From a bacterium (GTDB lineage Bacteria; Chloroflexota; Dormibacteria; Aeolococcales; Bog-877): a stretch of 64,000 nt of DNA. This document shows, one piece after another, positions 1 through 8,878 of the stretch. Within the stretch, counting starts at the first letter, position 1, and each line of letters starts with the position of its first letter. The stretch spans positions 18,391 through 82,390 of the forward strand of contig JAJYET010000002.1 in assembly GCA_021785655.1 (NCBI GenBank), read 5' to 3'. The notes under the pieces are model-generated. The model did not search any database, was not told where the DNA came from, and was given only the letters and a program-made list of their open reading frames with translations. A program made the translations under genes and the position numbers.

Positions 1-835
1 AGTTACCCAGCGACTTGGCCATCTTCACCCCACCCACCAGGAGGTGCTCGGCGTGAACCCAGTAGCGCACGAACTGCTTGCCGGTGGCGGCCTCGGACTG
101 GGCGATCTCGTTTTCGTGGTGGGGGAACTTGTTGTCAACCCCGCCGCAATGGATGTCGAAGGTCTCCCCGAGCCGGTCCATCGACATGGCAGAGCACTCC
201 AGGTGCCATCCCGGTCGCCCCCACCCGTATGGCGATGTCCAGCTGGCGAGGCCCCCCGGCTCTCCAGCCTTCCACAGTGCGAAGTCCCTCACCTGCTCTT
301 TCGCCTCGTACTCGTCAGCGTCCACCCGCCCGCTGGCGCCGGAGCGCAGCCCCGCGGTATCGAGGTGGGTCAACTTTCCGTACGCGGGGAACGAGCTGAT
401 GCGGAAGTAGACCGAGCCGTCCCGGGCATAGGCGCTGCCGTTGTCCAGCAACCGCTGCACCAGGTGCAACATCTGGGGGACGTACTGCGTCGCCCTGGGG
501 TACACCGCGGCGGGCTCCACCCCGAGAAGCTCGAGGTCCCGGAAGAAGGCAGCCACGAAGGGGGCGGTGAACTCCTCCAGGCTCTGACCGGCCGCCCGGG
601 CCTTGGCGATGATCTTGTCGTCGACGTCGGTGATGTTCATCACCTGGGTCACCTCCAGGCCCTGGTACTCCAGCTGCCTGCGCAGCAGGTCCTCGGCCAG
701 AAATGTCCTCAGGTTGCCAATCTGCGCTCGGTCATGGACCGTGGGCCCGCAGGTGTACATCCCGACCCGCCCGGGCCGAAGCGGCGTGAACTCCTCCACC
801 CGCTCGGACATCGAGTTGTAGATGCTCTGCGTCAC
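1..835 (-). CDS. cysS: Cysteinyl-tRNA synthetase, N-terminal part (cut by window edge)
   Basis: This class I aminoacyl-tRNA synthetase charges tRNA-Cys in the cytoplasm. The 278 visible residues carry the family landmarks in order: [10 protein letters not shown] near residue 26, the class I signature as QIGNLRTF near residue 38, [42 protein letters not shown] and the second signature as KMAKSLGN at the window edge. The C-terminal anticodon-binding part lies outside the window. The GTG start at 835 overlaps the ispF stop in a GTGA, so I chose it over the ATG eight codons later. The first signature has Q where most CysRS have H (HIGH/HIGN), and KMSKS is KMAKS. The rest of the catalytic site looks intact, including zinc ligands C and H in WHLEC and HHENE. 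Confidence 0.95.
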   Translation of the reverse strand, partial: MTQSIYNSMSERVEEFTPLRPGRVGMYTCGPTVHDRAQIGNLRTFLAEDLLRRQLEYQGLEVTQVMNITDVDDKIIAKARAAGQSLEEFTAPFVAAFFRDLELLGVEPAAVYPRATQYVPQMLHLVQRLLDNGSAYARDGSVYFRISSFPAYGKLTHLDTAGLRSGASGRVDADEYEAKEQVRDFALWKAGEPGGLASWTSPYGWGRPGWHLECSAMSMDRLGETFDIHCGGVDNKFPHHENEIAQSEAATGKQFVRYWVHAEHLLVGGVKMAKSLGN

Positions 836-1350
836 CTCATCCCGTCCTGTGGTGCGTCGGTGGGACCCGCCGGTCCCACCGACGCCACCGCCAGCGCCGC
901 CACTCCCTCTCCCCGCCCGGTGAGGCCGAGGCCGTCACTGGTCTTGAGCTTCACCGAGACAATCTCGGGGGGGCAGCCCAGGGCGCGGGCCACCGCGCCG
1001 ACCATCCGATGCCGGTAGGGCTGGAGTCGAGGCTCCTGGGCCACCACCGTGGCGTCCACCCCTTGCACTCGAAGCCCAGCCCCCGAGACCATCTGCATGA
1101 CCCGACCCAGCAGCTCCACCGAAGAGACGCCCCGCCAGCGCTCCTCGCTGGGAGGGAAATGGTCCCCGAGGTCGCCCAGCCCGGAAGCCCCCAGCACGGC
1201 GTCCGCGATGGCATGCAGAAGGACGTCCGCGTCTGAGTGCCCGATTAGCCCGGTGTGATGGTCCACATCCAGTCCGCCGAGTCGCAGCGGTCCGGGGCCT
1301 CCGAAGCGATGCACGTCGAGCCCCAGCCCGACCCCCGGGCACGGTTTCAA
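832..1350 (-). CDS. ispF: 2-C-methyl-D-erythritol 2,4-cyclodiphosphate synthase
   Basis: IspF makes MEcPP from CDP-ME 2-phosphate in the MEP isoprenoid pathway. The 172 residues begin with the metal-binding GLDVHRF (DxH), followed by the [15 protein letters not shown] segment with the third metal ligand, the GDLGDHFP substrate loop, and the C-terminal [14 protein letters not shown] that replaces the common TTEGLGFTGRGEG. The length is typical. The ATG start overlaps the ispD stop (ATGA), and its own stop overlaps the cysS start, so ispD, ispF and cysS are one coupled unit. A short extra tail after [10 protein letters not shown] is not conserved in the family. Confidence 0.96.
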   Translation of the reverse strand: MKPCPGVGLGLDVHRFGGPGPLRLGGLDVDHHTGLIGHSDADVLLHAIADAVLGASGLGDLGDHFPPSEERWRGVSSVELLGRVMQMVSGAGLRVQGVDATVVAQEPRLQPYRHRMVGAVARALGCPPEIVSVKLKTSDGLGLTGRGEGVAALAVASVGPAGPTDAPQDGMR

Positions 1351-2051
1351 CGGATCAACCCATCAGAGGTTGCCAGCCACGCCCGGAGCGCCATCAGGTC
1401 CTCGGTTCTCGTCACCTTGAGGTTGCGCGGATCTCCCGGCACCGCCGCCACCGCGTGGCCGAAGGCAAGGACCAGGGCGGCGTCGTCATCCGCGGTGAGA
1501 CCCGTCTCCGCAGCCTGGTGGTGGGCTTGGAGAAGGAGTTCGCGGATGAAGGCCTGGGGCGTCTGGATCGCGCCCAGGCTGGAGCGCTCCAACACCTCCT
1601 CCACCAACCCTCCGGCCAGGCGGGCGGTGGCGTCGGCCACCGGCAGGCAGGCGGTGGCGGCACCATGCCGGCGGGCCGACCCCAGCACCCTGGCCACCAG
1701 TTCCGGGGTCACGCCGGGACGGGCGCCGTCATGCACCAGAACCAAGTCCCTGGTGGAAGCCTCCACTCCGTTGCGCACCGAGTCCTGGCGACGCCCGCCG
1801 CCGGGGACGCAGACGCACCCCAGGCGAGGCGCGACCGCCGCTCCCACCTCGACCACCCGGTGGTGGTCCGCGGGGTCGGCGACCACCACCAGCTCGGTGA
1901 TCCCGCTGGCCGGGTCCCCGAGGGCTCGCAGCACCCAGGCCAGGACGGGGCTGCCCGCAAGATCGGCCCAGAGCTTGGCTCCGCCGAAGCGAGTCCCGCT
2001 CCCCGCAGCGGCCACCACCGCAGTGGCGCCCCCGGGCTGTGCCGCGCTCAG
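1347..2051 (-). CDS. ispD: 2-C-methyl-D-erythritol 4-phosphate cytidylyltransferase
   Basis: IspD transfers CMP to MEP in the isoprenoid pathway and adjoins ispF, its pathway partner. The nucleotide-binding loop VVAAAGSGTRFGG is at the N terminus, VHDGARPGVT lies mid-protein, IQTPQAF follows and TADDDAALVLAFGH near the end completes the fold. The start is uncertain. GTG at 2018 gives 223 residues but would clip the first beta strand. CTG at 2051 overlaps the upstream PIN-TRAM stop (CTGA) and gives an N terminus MSAAQPGGATAVVAAAG of normal length. I prefer the CTG because every neighbouring junction is a 4-base start/stop overlap. The product call is firm; the start is inference. Confidence 0.92.
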   Translation of the reverse strand: MSAAQPGGATAVVAAAGSGTRFGGAKLWADLAGSPVLAWVLRALGDPASGITELVVVADPADHHRVVEVGAAVAPRLGCVCVPGGGRRQDSVRNGVEASTRDLVLVHDGARPGVTPELVARVLGSARRHGAATACLPVADATARLAGGLVEEVLERSSLGAIQTPQAFIRELLLQAHHQAAETGLTADDDAALVLAFGHAVAAVPGDPRNLKVTRTEDLMALRAWLATSDGLIR

Positions 2052-3247
2052 GGAGTGGGGGTCCCTTCGGCGCGGACCCGCCGCCGGGAGCGGCGCTGCC
2101 CGGCCGTCTCCGCGCCATCATCGTCCACCTGGGCGAACACCATCCTGCCTGAGGCGGTCTGGATCACGCTGCGCACCGTGACCAGCACGCGCTGTCCCAC
2201 CCGCTGACGCCCGCCCTCCACGACCAGCATGGTGCCATCCTCGAGGTATCCCACCCCCTGGTCCTGCTCCCTCCCCTCCTTCACCACCTCAACCTCCACC
2301 CGTTCCCCCGCCACCATGGCCGGCCTGAGGGCCGTGGCCAGCTGGTTGAGGTTGAGGACCGGAATGCCCGCGATCTGGGCCACCCGGTCCAGATTGAAGT
2401 CCACCGTCAGGATTGAGGCGCCCTGCTCGCGAGCCAGCCGCACCAGGCGGGAATCGACCTCCGGCATCGAGGGATAGTCGACCTCCGGAAAGGACAGTTG
2501 GAGCCCGGGGAGGGAGCGAAGCTCCTCGAGCATGGCAATCCCCCTCCGACCCCTGGCCCGCCGGATGGGATCCCCCGAGTCGGCCACCGCCTGAAGCTCG
2601 CGGAGCACGAACTGGGGGATGACCAGCTCGTACAGGCAGAACCCCGCCCGGGCCAGATCCAGCAGGCGCCCGTCGATGACCGCACTGGTGTCCACCACCA
2701 CGCGGGCCAGGGGCGGGCCCCCCCCGGCCATCGGCAGGCCCAGTCGAGACAGCTCGCGGCGGCGACGCCGTCCCACGGAGAGCCCGAGCGGGACCAGCAC
2801 CACCGCCACCAGAACCGCCACCACCCAACCCAGGCCGTAGGGGAGCCCAGCGGCGATGAGTGCCACCAGGGCACTGATCCCCAGGGCCACGATCACCCCA
2901 AGCAGCAGTCCCACCAGCTCCGAGAGCGGCAGGGTGGTCAGCTGATCCTCCGCCCAGAGGTACGGACGGACGGTCAGGTTCGGTCCGAGCACGTACCCGA
3001 GCGCGCATCCCAGCCCGAGGCCCGCCGCCACGGCGATCAGGTCGCCCGGCCAGGCGTGCAGGGGCCCCTGGATCTTGTCGATCAGAACTGTGGAGTAGAG
3101 CGTGCCCCCGATCGCTCCCAGGCACATGCCGACCAGACTGGCGATCCGGTCAGGGCGGCTCCTGGGGTCGGCGGCCAGCCTGGCCACCGGCGCGCGGTCC
3201 GGACCGGAGGGCGTCCCCTCCGGGTCGTCAGTCCGTGCTGCCGCCAT
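2048..3247 (-). CDS. Membrane-anchored PIN-TRAM domain protein (YacL-like)
   Basis: The N-terminal half has about four hydrophobic segments (GMCLGAIGGTLYSTVLI, LIAVAAGLGLGCALGYVLG, and two more up to about residue 160). A PIN nuclease domain follows, starting at VVVDTSAVIDGRL with acidic residues D, E and a C-terminal ILTVDFNLDRVA. A TRAM domain (GERVEVEVVKEGREQDQGVGYLEDG) closes the protein. This order is that of Bacillus YacL, which also neighbours clpC and ispD; RNA binding by TRAM and RNase activity by PIN are family expectations. Several in-frame starts exist. ATG at 3247 overlaps the clpC 3' end by 20 bases and is chosen as the longest one giving a short overlap. Residues after the TRAM domain are basic and low in complexity. 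Confidence 0.88.
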   Translation of the reverse strand: MAAARTDDPEGTPSGPDRAPVARLAADPRSRPDRIASLVGMCLGAIGGTLYSTVLIDKIQGPLHAWPGDLIAVAAGLGLGCALGYVLGPNLTVRPYLWAEDQLTTLPLSELVGLLLGVIVALGISALVALIAAGLPYGLGWVVAVLVAVVLVPLGLSVGRRRRRELSRLGLPMAGGGPPLARVVVDTSAVIDGRLLDLARAGFCLYELVIPQFVLRELQAVADSGDPIRRARGRRGIAMLEELRSLPGLQLSFPEVDYPSMPEVDSRLVRLAREQGASILTVDFNLDRVAQIAGIPVLNLNQLATALRPAMVAGERVEVEVVKEGREQDQGVGYLEDGTMLVVEGGRQRVGQRVLVTVRSVIQTASGRMVFAQVDDDGAETAGQRRSRRRVRAEGTPTP

Positions 3248-5780
3248 CAGCGGAGGAGCCGCCTGCCGCTCCGGCACCGGCGGGCTCCGCCTCAACGGTG
3301 ACGATCGGGCTGGGTTCATCGGGGGGAGGCGGTCCCGGGACCACGTGGGTCCTCAGTTTGCCGTCCTCCACGTCAATGGTCACCAGGTCCCCGATGGAGA
3401 ATTCAGTGCGGAGAAGCTCCTCGCTCAAGGGGTCCTCGATCTCGGTCTGGATCACGCGACGCAGGGGGCGAGCTCCGTAGACCTTGTCAAAACCCTGCTC
3501 CACCATCGCCGCCTTGGCCTCTTCGGTCACGAGCAGGCTCAGCCCCTGGCGCTGGAGGTGTTCGCGGACCCGGACCAGCATCAGGTCGACGATCCGCCGG
3601 CACTCCTCGGCGGTGAGCCGGTGGAAGACCACCACCGAGTCGACCCGGTTCAAGAACTCCGGTCGGAAGGCGCGCTTCAGCTCGTCGGTGATCCGTTCCC
3701 GCATCTTGACGTGGGCGGGATCCTCCCCAGCCGGCCCCGGCGTCGAGGGCTGGAATCCCATCGAGACGTTGGCTCCCACTCCCTGGATCCCCAGGTTGCT
3801 GGTCATGATGATGATGGTGTTGGCGAAGTTGACCACCTTCCCCTTGGCGTCGGTGAGCCGGCCATCCTCGAGGATCTGCAGCAGCATGTTGAAGAAGTCG
3901 GGGTGAGCCTTCTCGATCTCGTCGAAGAGGACGACGCTGTAGGGACGGCGGCGCACCGCCTCGGTGAGCTGCCCGCCCTCGTCGTAGCCCACGTATCCGG
4001 GCGGTGAGCCAACCAGTCGGGCGGTGCTGTGCCGCTCGGCGAACTCCGACATGTCCAGGCGGATGAGGGCGTCATCGCTGTCGAACAGGAAGCCGGCCAG
4101 GCTGCGGGCCAGCTCCGTCTTGCCGACCCCGGTGGGGCCGAGGAAGATGAAGGAGCCGATGGGGCGGCGCGGGTCCTTGAGGCCCGCCCGGGCGCGGCGC
4201 ACGGCCTGGCAGACGACCTTGACCGCCTCCTCCTGGCCGATGAGGCGCTTGTGGATCTCCCCTTCCATCGCCAGCAGCCGCTTGGTCTCCGCCTCCACCA
4301 AGCGGCTCACCGGCACCCCGGTCCAGGAGGAGACGATGTCGGCGATATTCTCGTCGGTGACCGTGGCCACCGTTTGCCCCAGCTCGTCGCGCCAGGCAGC
4401 CTCATCCCGGGCGTAGTCGGCCCGCAACTGCTTCAGGTCCTGATCGATGCGGCCGGCGTCGTCCAGGTCGCGCTTCTCCATGGACTGGTCCCTGCGGGCC
4501 TGGAGTGAGCGAATGTGGCGTTGCCGGGCTCGCAGTTCGGGCGGGGTGGTGGTGAGCTTCATCCGCACCCGGGCGCTGGCCTCGTCGATGAGGTCGATCG
4601 CCTTGTCCGGCCACGAGCGGTCGCTCACGTACCGACCGGAGAGCTCAGCCGCCGCCTGCAGAGCGTCGTTGGTGATCGTGACCCGGTGATGCTTCTCGTA
4701 GAGCGGCCGCACCCCGGTCAGGATCTCCACCGTCTCCTCGAGCTTGGGCTCATCCACATAGACGGGCTGGAAGCGCCTCTCGAGGGCGGCATCCTTCTCG
4801 ATGTACTTGCGGTACTCGTTGAGAGTGGTGGCCCCGATGCACTGAATCTCGCCCCGAGCCAGAGCCGGCTTGAGGATGTTGGCCGCGTCAATGGCGCCTT
4901 CGGCAGCGCCGGCACCGACCAGAGTGTGGAGCTCATCGATGAAGAGGACCACCTCCTTGGAGGAGCGGATCTCGTCCAGAATCTTCTTCAGCCGCTCCTC
5001 GAACTCACCCCGGTACTTCGTGCCGGCCACCAGGGCACCCATGTCCAGGGTGAGCACCCTCTTGTGGGCGAGGGACTCGGGGATCTCCTGGTGGACTATG
5101 GCCTGCGCCAAACCCTCGGCGATCGCGGTCTTGCCCACCCCAGGCTCCCCGATCAGAGCCGGGTTGTTCTTGGTCCGCCGGGAGAGGATCTGGACCACCC
5201 GCTCGATCTCCACCTCGCGCCCGATCACCGGGTCCAGCTGGTCCTTCTCGGCCAACTCCGTGAGATCGCGACAGAACTGGTCCAGAAGGGGAGTCTTGGT
5301 GGTCCGCTTGTGCTCGGTCCGGGGGTCGTCCTCGAGCCCCTGTTCGCGGAGGATCCCCTCCATCTCCTGCCGGACCTTCTCCAGGCTGGCCCCCAGGTCC
5401 TCCAGGACATGGGCTGCGATCCCCTCGCCCTCGATCAGAAGGCCGAGCAAAAGGTGCTCGGTGCCCACGTAGGTGTTGTTCATCCGCTTGGCCTCTTCGA
5501 AGGCGATCTCGATCACCTTCTTGACCCGCGAGGTGGGGATGATCTGCTGGACGATCACCCGCTCGTTCCGACCCAGCACCGACTCGATGGTGCTCCGGAC
5601 CTTGTCGATCTCGACCCCGAGGTTGGCCAGGACCTTGGCCGCCAGTCCGTCTCCCTCGCGGAGCAGACCCAGCAAGAGGTGCTCGGTCCCGATGTAGGAG
5701 TGGTGGGACTTCTCGGCCTCGTCCTGAGCCAGGGTCAGGACCTTCTTCGCCTTCTCGGTGAATCGCTCAAACGGGTACAC
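3228..5780 (-). CDS. clpC: ATP-dependent Clp protease ATPase subunit ClpC
   Basis: ClpC is a hexameric AAA+ unfoldase that feeds substrates to ClpP. The 850-residue protein has a double Clp_N repeat (about 1-145), AAA module 1 with Walker A GEPGVGKT near 212 and Walker [16 protein letters not shown], a middle coiled segment around 410-470, AAA module 2 with GPTGVGKT near 550 and [11 protein letters not shown], and a MGF loop (after [12 protein letters not shown]) in the place used for ClpP docking. The GTG start at 5780 follows GAGGAG by seven bases. No mcsA, mcsB or ctsR is next to it, unlike Firmicutes. The gene just upstream encodes a second protein nearly identical to its first 140 residues. 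The acidic C-terminal tail is low in complexity. Confidence 0.97.
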   Translation of the reverse strand: MYPFERFTEKAKKVLTLAQDEAEKSHHSYIGTEHLLLGLLREGDGLAAKVLANLGVEIDKVRSTIESVLGRNERVIVQQIIPTSRVKKVIEIAFEEAKRMNNTYVGTEHLLLGLLIEGEGIAAHVLEDLGASLEKVRQEMEGILREQGLEDDPRTEHKRTTKTPLLDQFCRDLTELAEKDQLDPVIGREVEIERVVQILSRRTKNNPALIGEPGVGKTAIAEGLAQAIVHQEIPESLAHKRVLTLDMGALVAGTKYRGEFEERLKKILDEIRSSKEVVLFIDELHTLVGAGAAEGAIDAANILKPALARGEIQCIGATTLNEYRKYIEKDAALERRFQPVYVDEPKLEETVEILTGVRPLYEKHHRVTITNDALQAAAELSGRYVSDRSWPDKAIDLIDEASARVRMKLTTTPPELRARQRHIRSLQARRDQSMEKRDLDDAGRIDQDLKQLRADYARDEAAWRDELGQTVATVTDENIADIVSSWTGVPVSRLVEAETKRLLAMEGEIHKRLIGQEEAVKVVCQAVRRARAGLKDPRRPIGSFIFLGPTGVGKTELARSLAGFLFDSDDALIRLDMSEFAERHSTARLVGSPPGYVGYDEGGQLTEAVRRRPYSVVLFDEIEKAHPDFFNMLLQILEDGRLTDAKGKVVNFANTIIIMTSNLGIQGVGANVSMGFQPSTPGPAGEDPAHVKMRERITDELKRAFRPEFLNRVDSVVVFHRLTAEECRRIVDLMLVRVREHLQRQGLSLLVTEEAKAAMVEQGFDKVYGARPLRRVIQTEIEDPLSEELLRTEFSIGDLVTIDVEDGKLRTHVVPGPPPPDEPSPIVTVEAEPAGAGAAGGSSADGGSTD

Positions 5781-5877
5781 GGAACATCTCCTCGACCCCG
5801 GCAGGGGTAGGGTCCGCCAGCCGAAGCTGGGCGACCAGAGCGGGTATGGGGCGGGTCGCCGTGCCGATCACAACCGC

Positions 5878-5883
5878 ATTATG
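5878..5883 (-). promoter_or_regulatory. Possible -10 element upstream of clpC
   Basis: CATAAT on the minus strand matches five of six bases of TATAAT and lies about 100 bases before the clpC start. No convincing -35 is present, so this is only a candidate. Confidence 0.3.
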
Positions 5884-5949
5884 CCCAATCCGGCCCAGCC
5901 GAAGCCCCGAGGACCTCGGATCGGCGATCTCATCTCTGCTTCGAACCGG

Positions 5950-6939
5950 TTACGCCGCGGACGGGGGCTCCCCAGGCCCCGCCTGAGCCAGCCGGGCCAG
6001 CACCTCCTCAGGCTCCACCCCGAGACGTCGCAGCACCGGCGCGGCCCCCGCCTCGTCGCGCACACAGGCGGCGAGGATCAAGTCAGTGCCGACCGGCAGT
6101 CCCCGGGCGGCGGTCGCCGCCTGCGCCAGGGCGCCCCTGGCTCCCGGCGCCCAGCCCAGCTCAAGCGGACGCTCACCGCCCCCCCTCGCCCTCCCCACCT
6201 CGGCCCGAACGCGCTCCAGCTCCACCCCGGCCTGAGCGAGCGCCGAGGCGGCCCGACCCCGCCCCTGGCGCAGGAGGCCGACCAGCAGGTGCTCGGTCCC
6301 CACCGCCATCGCCTCCATGTGCAGGCATTCCTCCTCGGCCAGGGCGACTGCACTTCGGGCCTCGGCGGTGAGGCGGGGCTCGGAATCGGGGTGGAGAAGG
6401 CTGGCCCACGCCCCTCCGGGGGACGTGCGCCGGAGGCTGGAGGGCCCCGGGGAGCCGGTCCAATGGGCAGGACGGCGGGGATCCTCCCCTCCTCGCCTCC
6501 CCTCCTGCGCCAGCTTCTCGATCTGCGCCCGCACCGTCTCCAAGTTGGCGCCCAGGTCCTCGAGGACGTGCGCCGCGATCCCCTCACCCTCGATCAGAAG
6601 CCCCAGCAGGAGGTGCTCGGTGCCGACGGAGGTGTCGTTCATCCGCTTGGCCTCTTCGTAGGCGATCTCGATCACCTTCTTGACCCGAGACGTGGGGATG
6701 ATCTGCTGGACGATCACTCGCTCGCCGGCCCGCAGGAAGGAGTCGATGGTGCTCCGAACCTTGTCGATCTCCACCCCGAGGTTGCCCAGGACCCGGGCCG
6801 CAAGCCCGTCACCCTCGCGGAGGAGGCCCAGCAGGATGTGCTCGGTCCCGATGTAGGAGTGATGGGACTTCTCGGCCTCGCCCTGGGCGAGGGTCAGGAC
6901 CGCCTTGGCCCGCTCCGAAAACCGATCGTAGGGGTACAT
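5950..6939 (-). CDS. Stand-alone Clp N-domain protein (ClpC2-like, no ATPase)
   Basis: Residues 1-140 (MYPYDRFSERAKAVLTLAQG onward) are almost the same as the ClpC N-terminal domain encoded just downstream, including the two YIGTEH/SVGTEH repeat halves. A proline- and glycine-rich linker follows. A second, diverged Clp_N-like module starts near residue 195 (LTAEARSAVALAEEE, VGTEHLLVGLLRQGRG) and ends with a fourth repeat half (LILAACVRDEAGAAPVLRRLG). There is no Walker A motif or AAA domain. The 329-residue protein therefore offers two substrate- or adaptor-binding modules without unfolding power. Mycobacterial ClpC2 is a known Clp_N-only protein that binds ClpC1-targeting antibiotics; a similar decoy or adaptor role here is inference. 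ATG at 6939 follows GGAGGGG. Confidence 0.85.
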   Translation of the reverse strand: MYPYDRFSERAKAVLTLAQGEAEKSHHSYIGTEHILLGLLREGDGLAARVLGNLGVEIDKVRSTIDSFLRAGERVIVQQIIPTSRVKKVIEIAYEEAKRMNDTSVGTEHLLLGLLIEGEGIAAHVLEDLGANLETVRAQIEKLAQEGRRGGEDPRRPAHWTGSPGPSSLRRTSPGGAWASLLHPDSEPRLTAEARSAVALAEEECLHMEAMAVGTEHLLVGLLRQGRGRAASALAQAGVELERVRAEVGRARGGGERPLELGWAPGARGALAQAATAARGLPVGTDLILAACVRDEAGAAPVLRRLGVEPEEVLARLAQAGPGEPPSAA

Positions 6940-7184
6940 GAGGCCCCTCCTGGACCCAGCCGCTCGGGACACGTACCCCGTGGCGCCCGGCCGGCACGGC
7001 GCCCGGCGCGAGCTTCCACGAGGGCCCGGGGCCATTGTGCGTCACCGCGTGATTCCATAACGGCAAGGGTTACCGGCGGGTCGCCGCCGCACGGTCGAGT
7101 GCAGCTCCGCGCGCCCTGAGCCCAGCCGGCAGCTGGAGCGGTGGAGGAGTGGCGCCGCCAGGGGTGCGGGCCGTCGCCGGCGAC

Positions 7185-8435
7185 CTACTCGGCCTCCGGC
7201 TCCTCCGGGGCGCCGTCGTCGCCCTCGACTGCCTCGGGTTCCTGCTCCTCAACGGCACGGGCTCCGGCCGTCCCCTCCTCCTCGGCCGGCTCTGGGTCGT
7301 CATCCCCGGGCAGGTAGTCAGCGGCTGCGGAGTAGCGTCCCTCGGCAACGTCGGGCTCGTCGGCCAGGTGGTCCGGGCGAGGAAGCAGCTGCCGGTAGGA
7401 GAGGGAGATGCGCCGACGGCCGCGGTCCGCCTGCAGGACCACAACCTTGATGCTGTCGCCCACCCGGAGCACGTCCTCGGTGCGCTCCACGTGCTCCCAG
7501 GAAAGCTCACTTATGTGCAGCAGTCCCTCCACCCCATCGGCGATCTGGAGGAAGGCGCCGTATTTCTTGGTCTTGGTCACAACTCCCTCGATCTCGGTGC
7601 CCGGTGGGAAGCGCGCCTCGATGCTGTCCCAGGGGTCCTCCCCCATCTGCCGGAGCGAGAGGGAGATACGCGAAAGCTCCGGGTCCAGCTTGATCACCCG
7701 GACCGTGACCTCATCCCCGACGGCCAGCATGTCCGAGACGTTGCTGACCCGGTCCCAGGAGAGCTCGCTGATGTGGATCAGGCCGTCGGCGCCACCCAGG
7801 TTGACGAAGGCCCCGTATGAGGTGAGACCGCTCACCTTGCCGCTGACCACATCGCCCACCGCCAGCCGCTCGAACAGCTCCTCGCGCTGCCGGGCCCGAT
7901 CCTCGTCCTGTGCGGCCCGCTGACTGACGATGAGCCGGTTGCGCTTGCGGTTCACCTCCAGGATCTTGACCATGATCCTCTCGCCGACCAGGTCCACCAG
8001 GTTGCCGGAGTGGGTGCGCGCCACCTGAGAGCTGGGAAGGAAGCCCCGCAGACCCATGATGTTGACGATGAGCCCGCCCTTGTTCTGCTCCTTGACCTCG
8101 GCCTCGACCCCCTCCCCGGTGCTCTCCTTCTCGGCCGCCTTGGCCCAGATGCCCTCGGCGCGAGCTCGCCTCAGACTGAGCACCACGTTGCCGTCCTCGT
8201 TCTCGGACTGCAGCACGTAGACCTTCACGTGGTCGCCCGGCTCCAGGATCACCGGCTCCTCGGCGCGGCCGGTGAGTTCGCGGTTGGAGATCACCCCCTC
8301 CGACTTGGCCCCGATGTCCACCAGCACCTCGTCGGGGTCGACCCTCACCACGGTGCCATCCACGATGTCGCCGTAGGTCAGGGTGCGGATGGAGTCGGCG
8401 CTGACCCGCAGGTACTCCTCCATGGAGCTGAACAT
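7185..8435 (-). CDS. rpsA: 30S ribosomal protein S1
   Basis: S1 helps the 30S subunit bind structured or weakly matched mRNA. Four S1 (OB-fold) repeats are visible: YGDIVDGTVVRVDPDEVLVDIG, STGEGVEAEVKEQNKGGLIVNI, VGDVVSGKVSGLTSYGAFVNLG and PGTEIEGVVTKTKKYGAFLQIA. The HISELSWDRV and HISELSWEHV endings mark the last two. An acidic, glutamate-rich tail follows. Four repeats are usual for Gram-positive-type S1, against six in E. coli. Two starts compete: TTG at 8477 (adding MTQLATPAPAEEMT, with GGAGGA 11 bases before it) and ATG at 8435, six bases after GAGGAG. I list the ATG. Confidence 0.95.
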   Translation of the reverse strand: MFSSMEEYLRVSADSIRTLTYGDIVDGTVVRVDPDEVLVDIGAKSEGVISNRELTGRAEEPVILEPGDHVKVYVLQSENEDGNVVLSLRRARAEGIWAKAAEKESTGEGVEAEVKEQNKGGLIVNIMGLRGFLPSSQVARTHSGNLVDLVGERIMVKILEVNRKRNRLIVSQRAAQDEDRARQREELFERLAVGDVVSGKVSGLTSYGAFVNLGGADGLIHISELSWDRVSNVSDMLAVGDEVTVRVIKLDPELSRISLSLRQMGEDPWDSIEARFPPGTEIEGVVTKTKKYGAFLQIADGVEGLLHISELSWEHVERTEDVLRVGDSIKVVVLQADRGRRRISLSYRQLLPRPDHLADEPDVAEGRYSAAADYLPGDDDPEPAEEEGTAGARAVEEQEPEAVEGDDGAPEEPEAE

Positions 8436-8541
8436 GGTCATCTCCTCGGCGGGCGCGGGAGTGGCGAGCTGGGTCAAGGGACTGAGTTGTCCTCCGAAGG
8501 TGTGGAAGGCCGGCCGAAGCCACGGCCTCGGTGCGGCCGAG

Positions 8542-8550
8542 AGTATATCA
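8542..8550 (-). promoter_or_regulatory. rpsA promoter, extended -10
   Basis: The minus strand reads TGATATACT, an extended -10 (TGn plus TATACT). The expected start of transcription near 8535 leaves a leader of roughly 60-100 bases before the candidate rpsA starts. No TTGACA-like -35 was found, as expected for an extended -10. Confidence 0.55.
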
Positions 8551-8645
8551 GCAGGGGGTCACCCGGCCGCCCGCCAAAGTTCAGGTCCCCGTCGTGGCAA
8601 ACTGGAGGAGCGAAAGCCTCCACCCAGGAATACAGGAGCCCTGCC

Positions 8646-8843
8646 TTGCCCACCTCCACGACCCGCACGGTGTACGAATACCGCGAACTGGACTCCCTGG
8701 ACGAGCTCAACCGCCTTGGCGCTGAGGGCTACGACCTCTTTCAGGCCGTGGCGGTGGGGAACAGACTCCGCTATCTGGTGCGCCGGGTGGGGGAATCAGA
8801 CGATGTGCGTCGCGCGGGGTTCACCGCCTCCGCCCCGGAGTAG
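8646..8843 (+). CDS. Small DUF4177-like protein
   Basis: This 65-residue gene sits alone on the plus strand between two divergent minus-strand units. GGAG lies eight bases before the TTG start. The core VYEYRELDSLDELNRLGAEGYDL followed by a beta-rich YLVRRV end resembles the short DUF4177 fold, in which a conserved LN-LG-EGW/Y segment separates two strands. The function of that family is unknown. The clean Shine-Dalgarno, the recognisable motif and lack of any alternative gene support it. It ends 36 bases before the ftsH stop, facing it. Confidence 0.6.
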   Translation: MPTSTTRTVYEYRELDSLDELNRLGAEGYDLFQAVAVGNRLRYLVRRVGESDDVRRAGFTASAPE

Positions 8844-8878
8844 CCACTACCGGAATCGTTTTCCGTGTGGCGCCCACC

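Noticed and set aside
44..1018. Long plus-strand frame opposite cysS and ispF
   Set aside because: It is the complement of two clear genes and has no family signature; high G+C keeps opposite frames open.
5758..7119. Plus-strand frame across the clpC promoter and Clp N-domain gene
   Set aside because: It is the complement of the duplicated Clp_N sequence and shows no protein-like pattern.
7173..7184. GTCGCCGGCGAC palindrome just after the rpsA stop as a terminator
   Set aside because: It has no loop or T-run; such GC palindromes are frequent by chance at this base composition.
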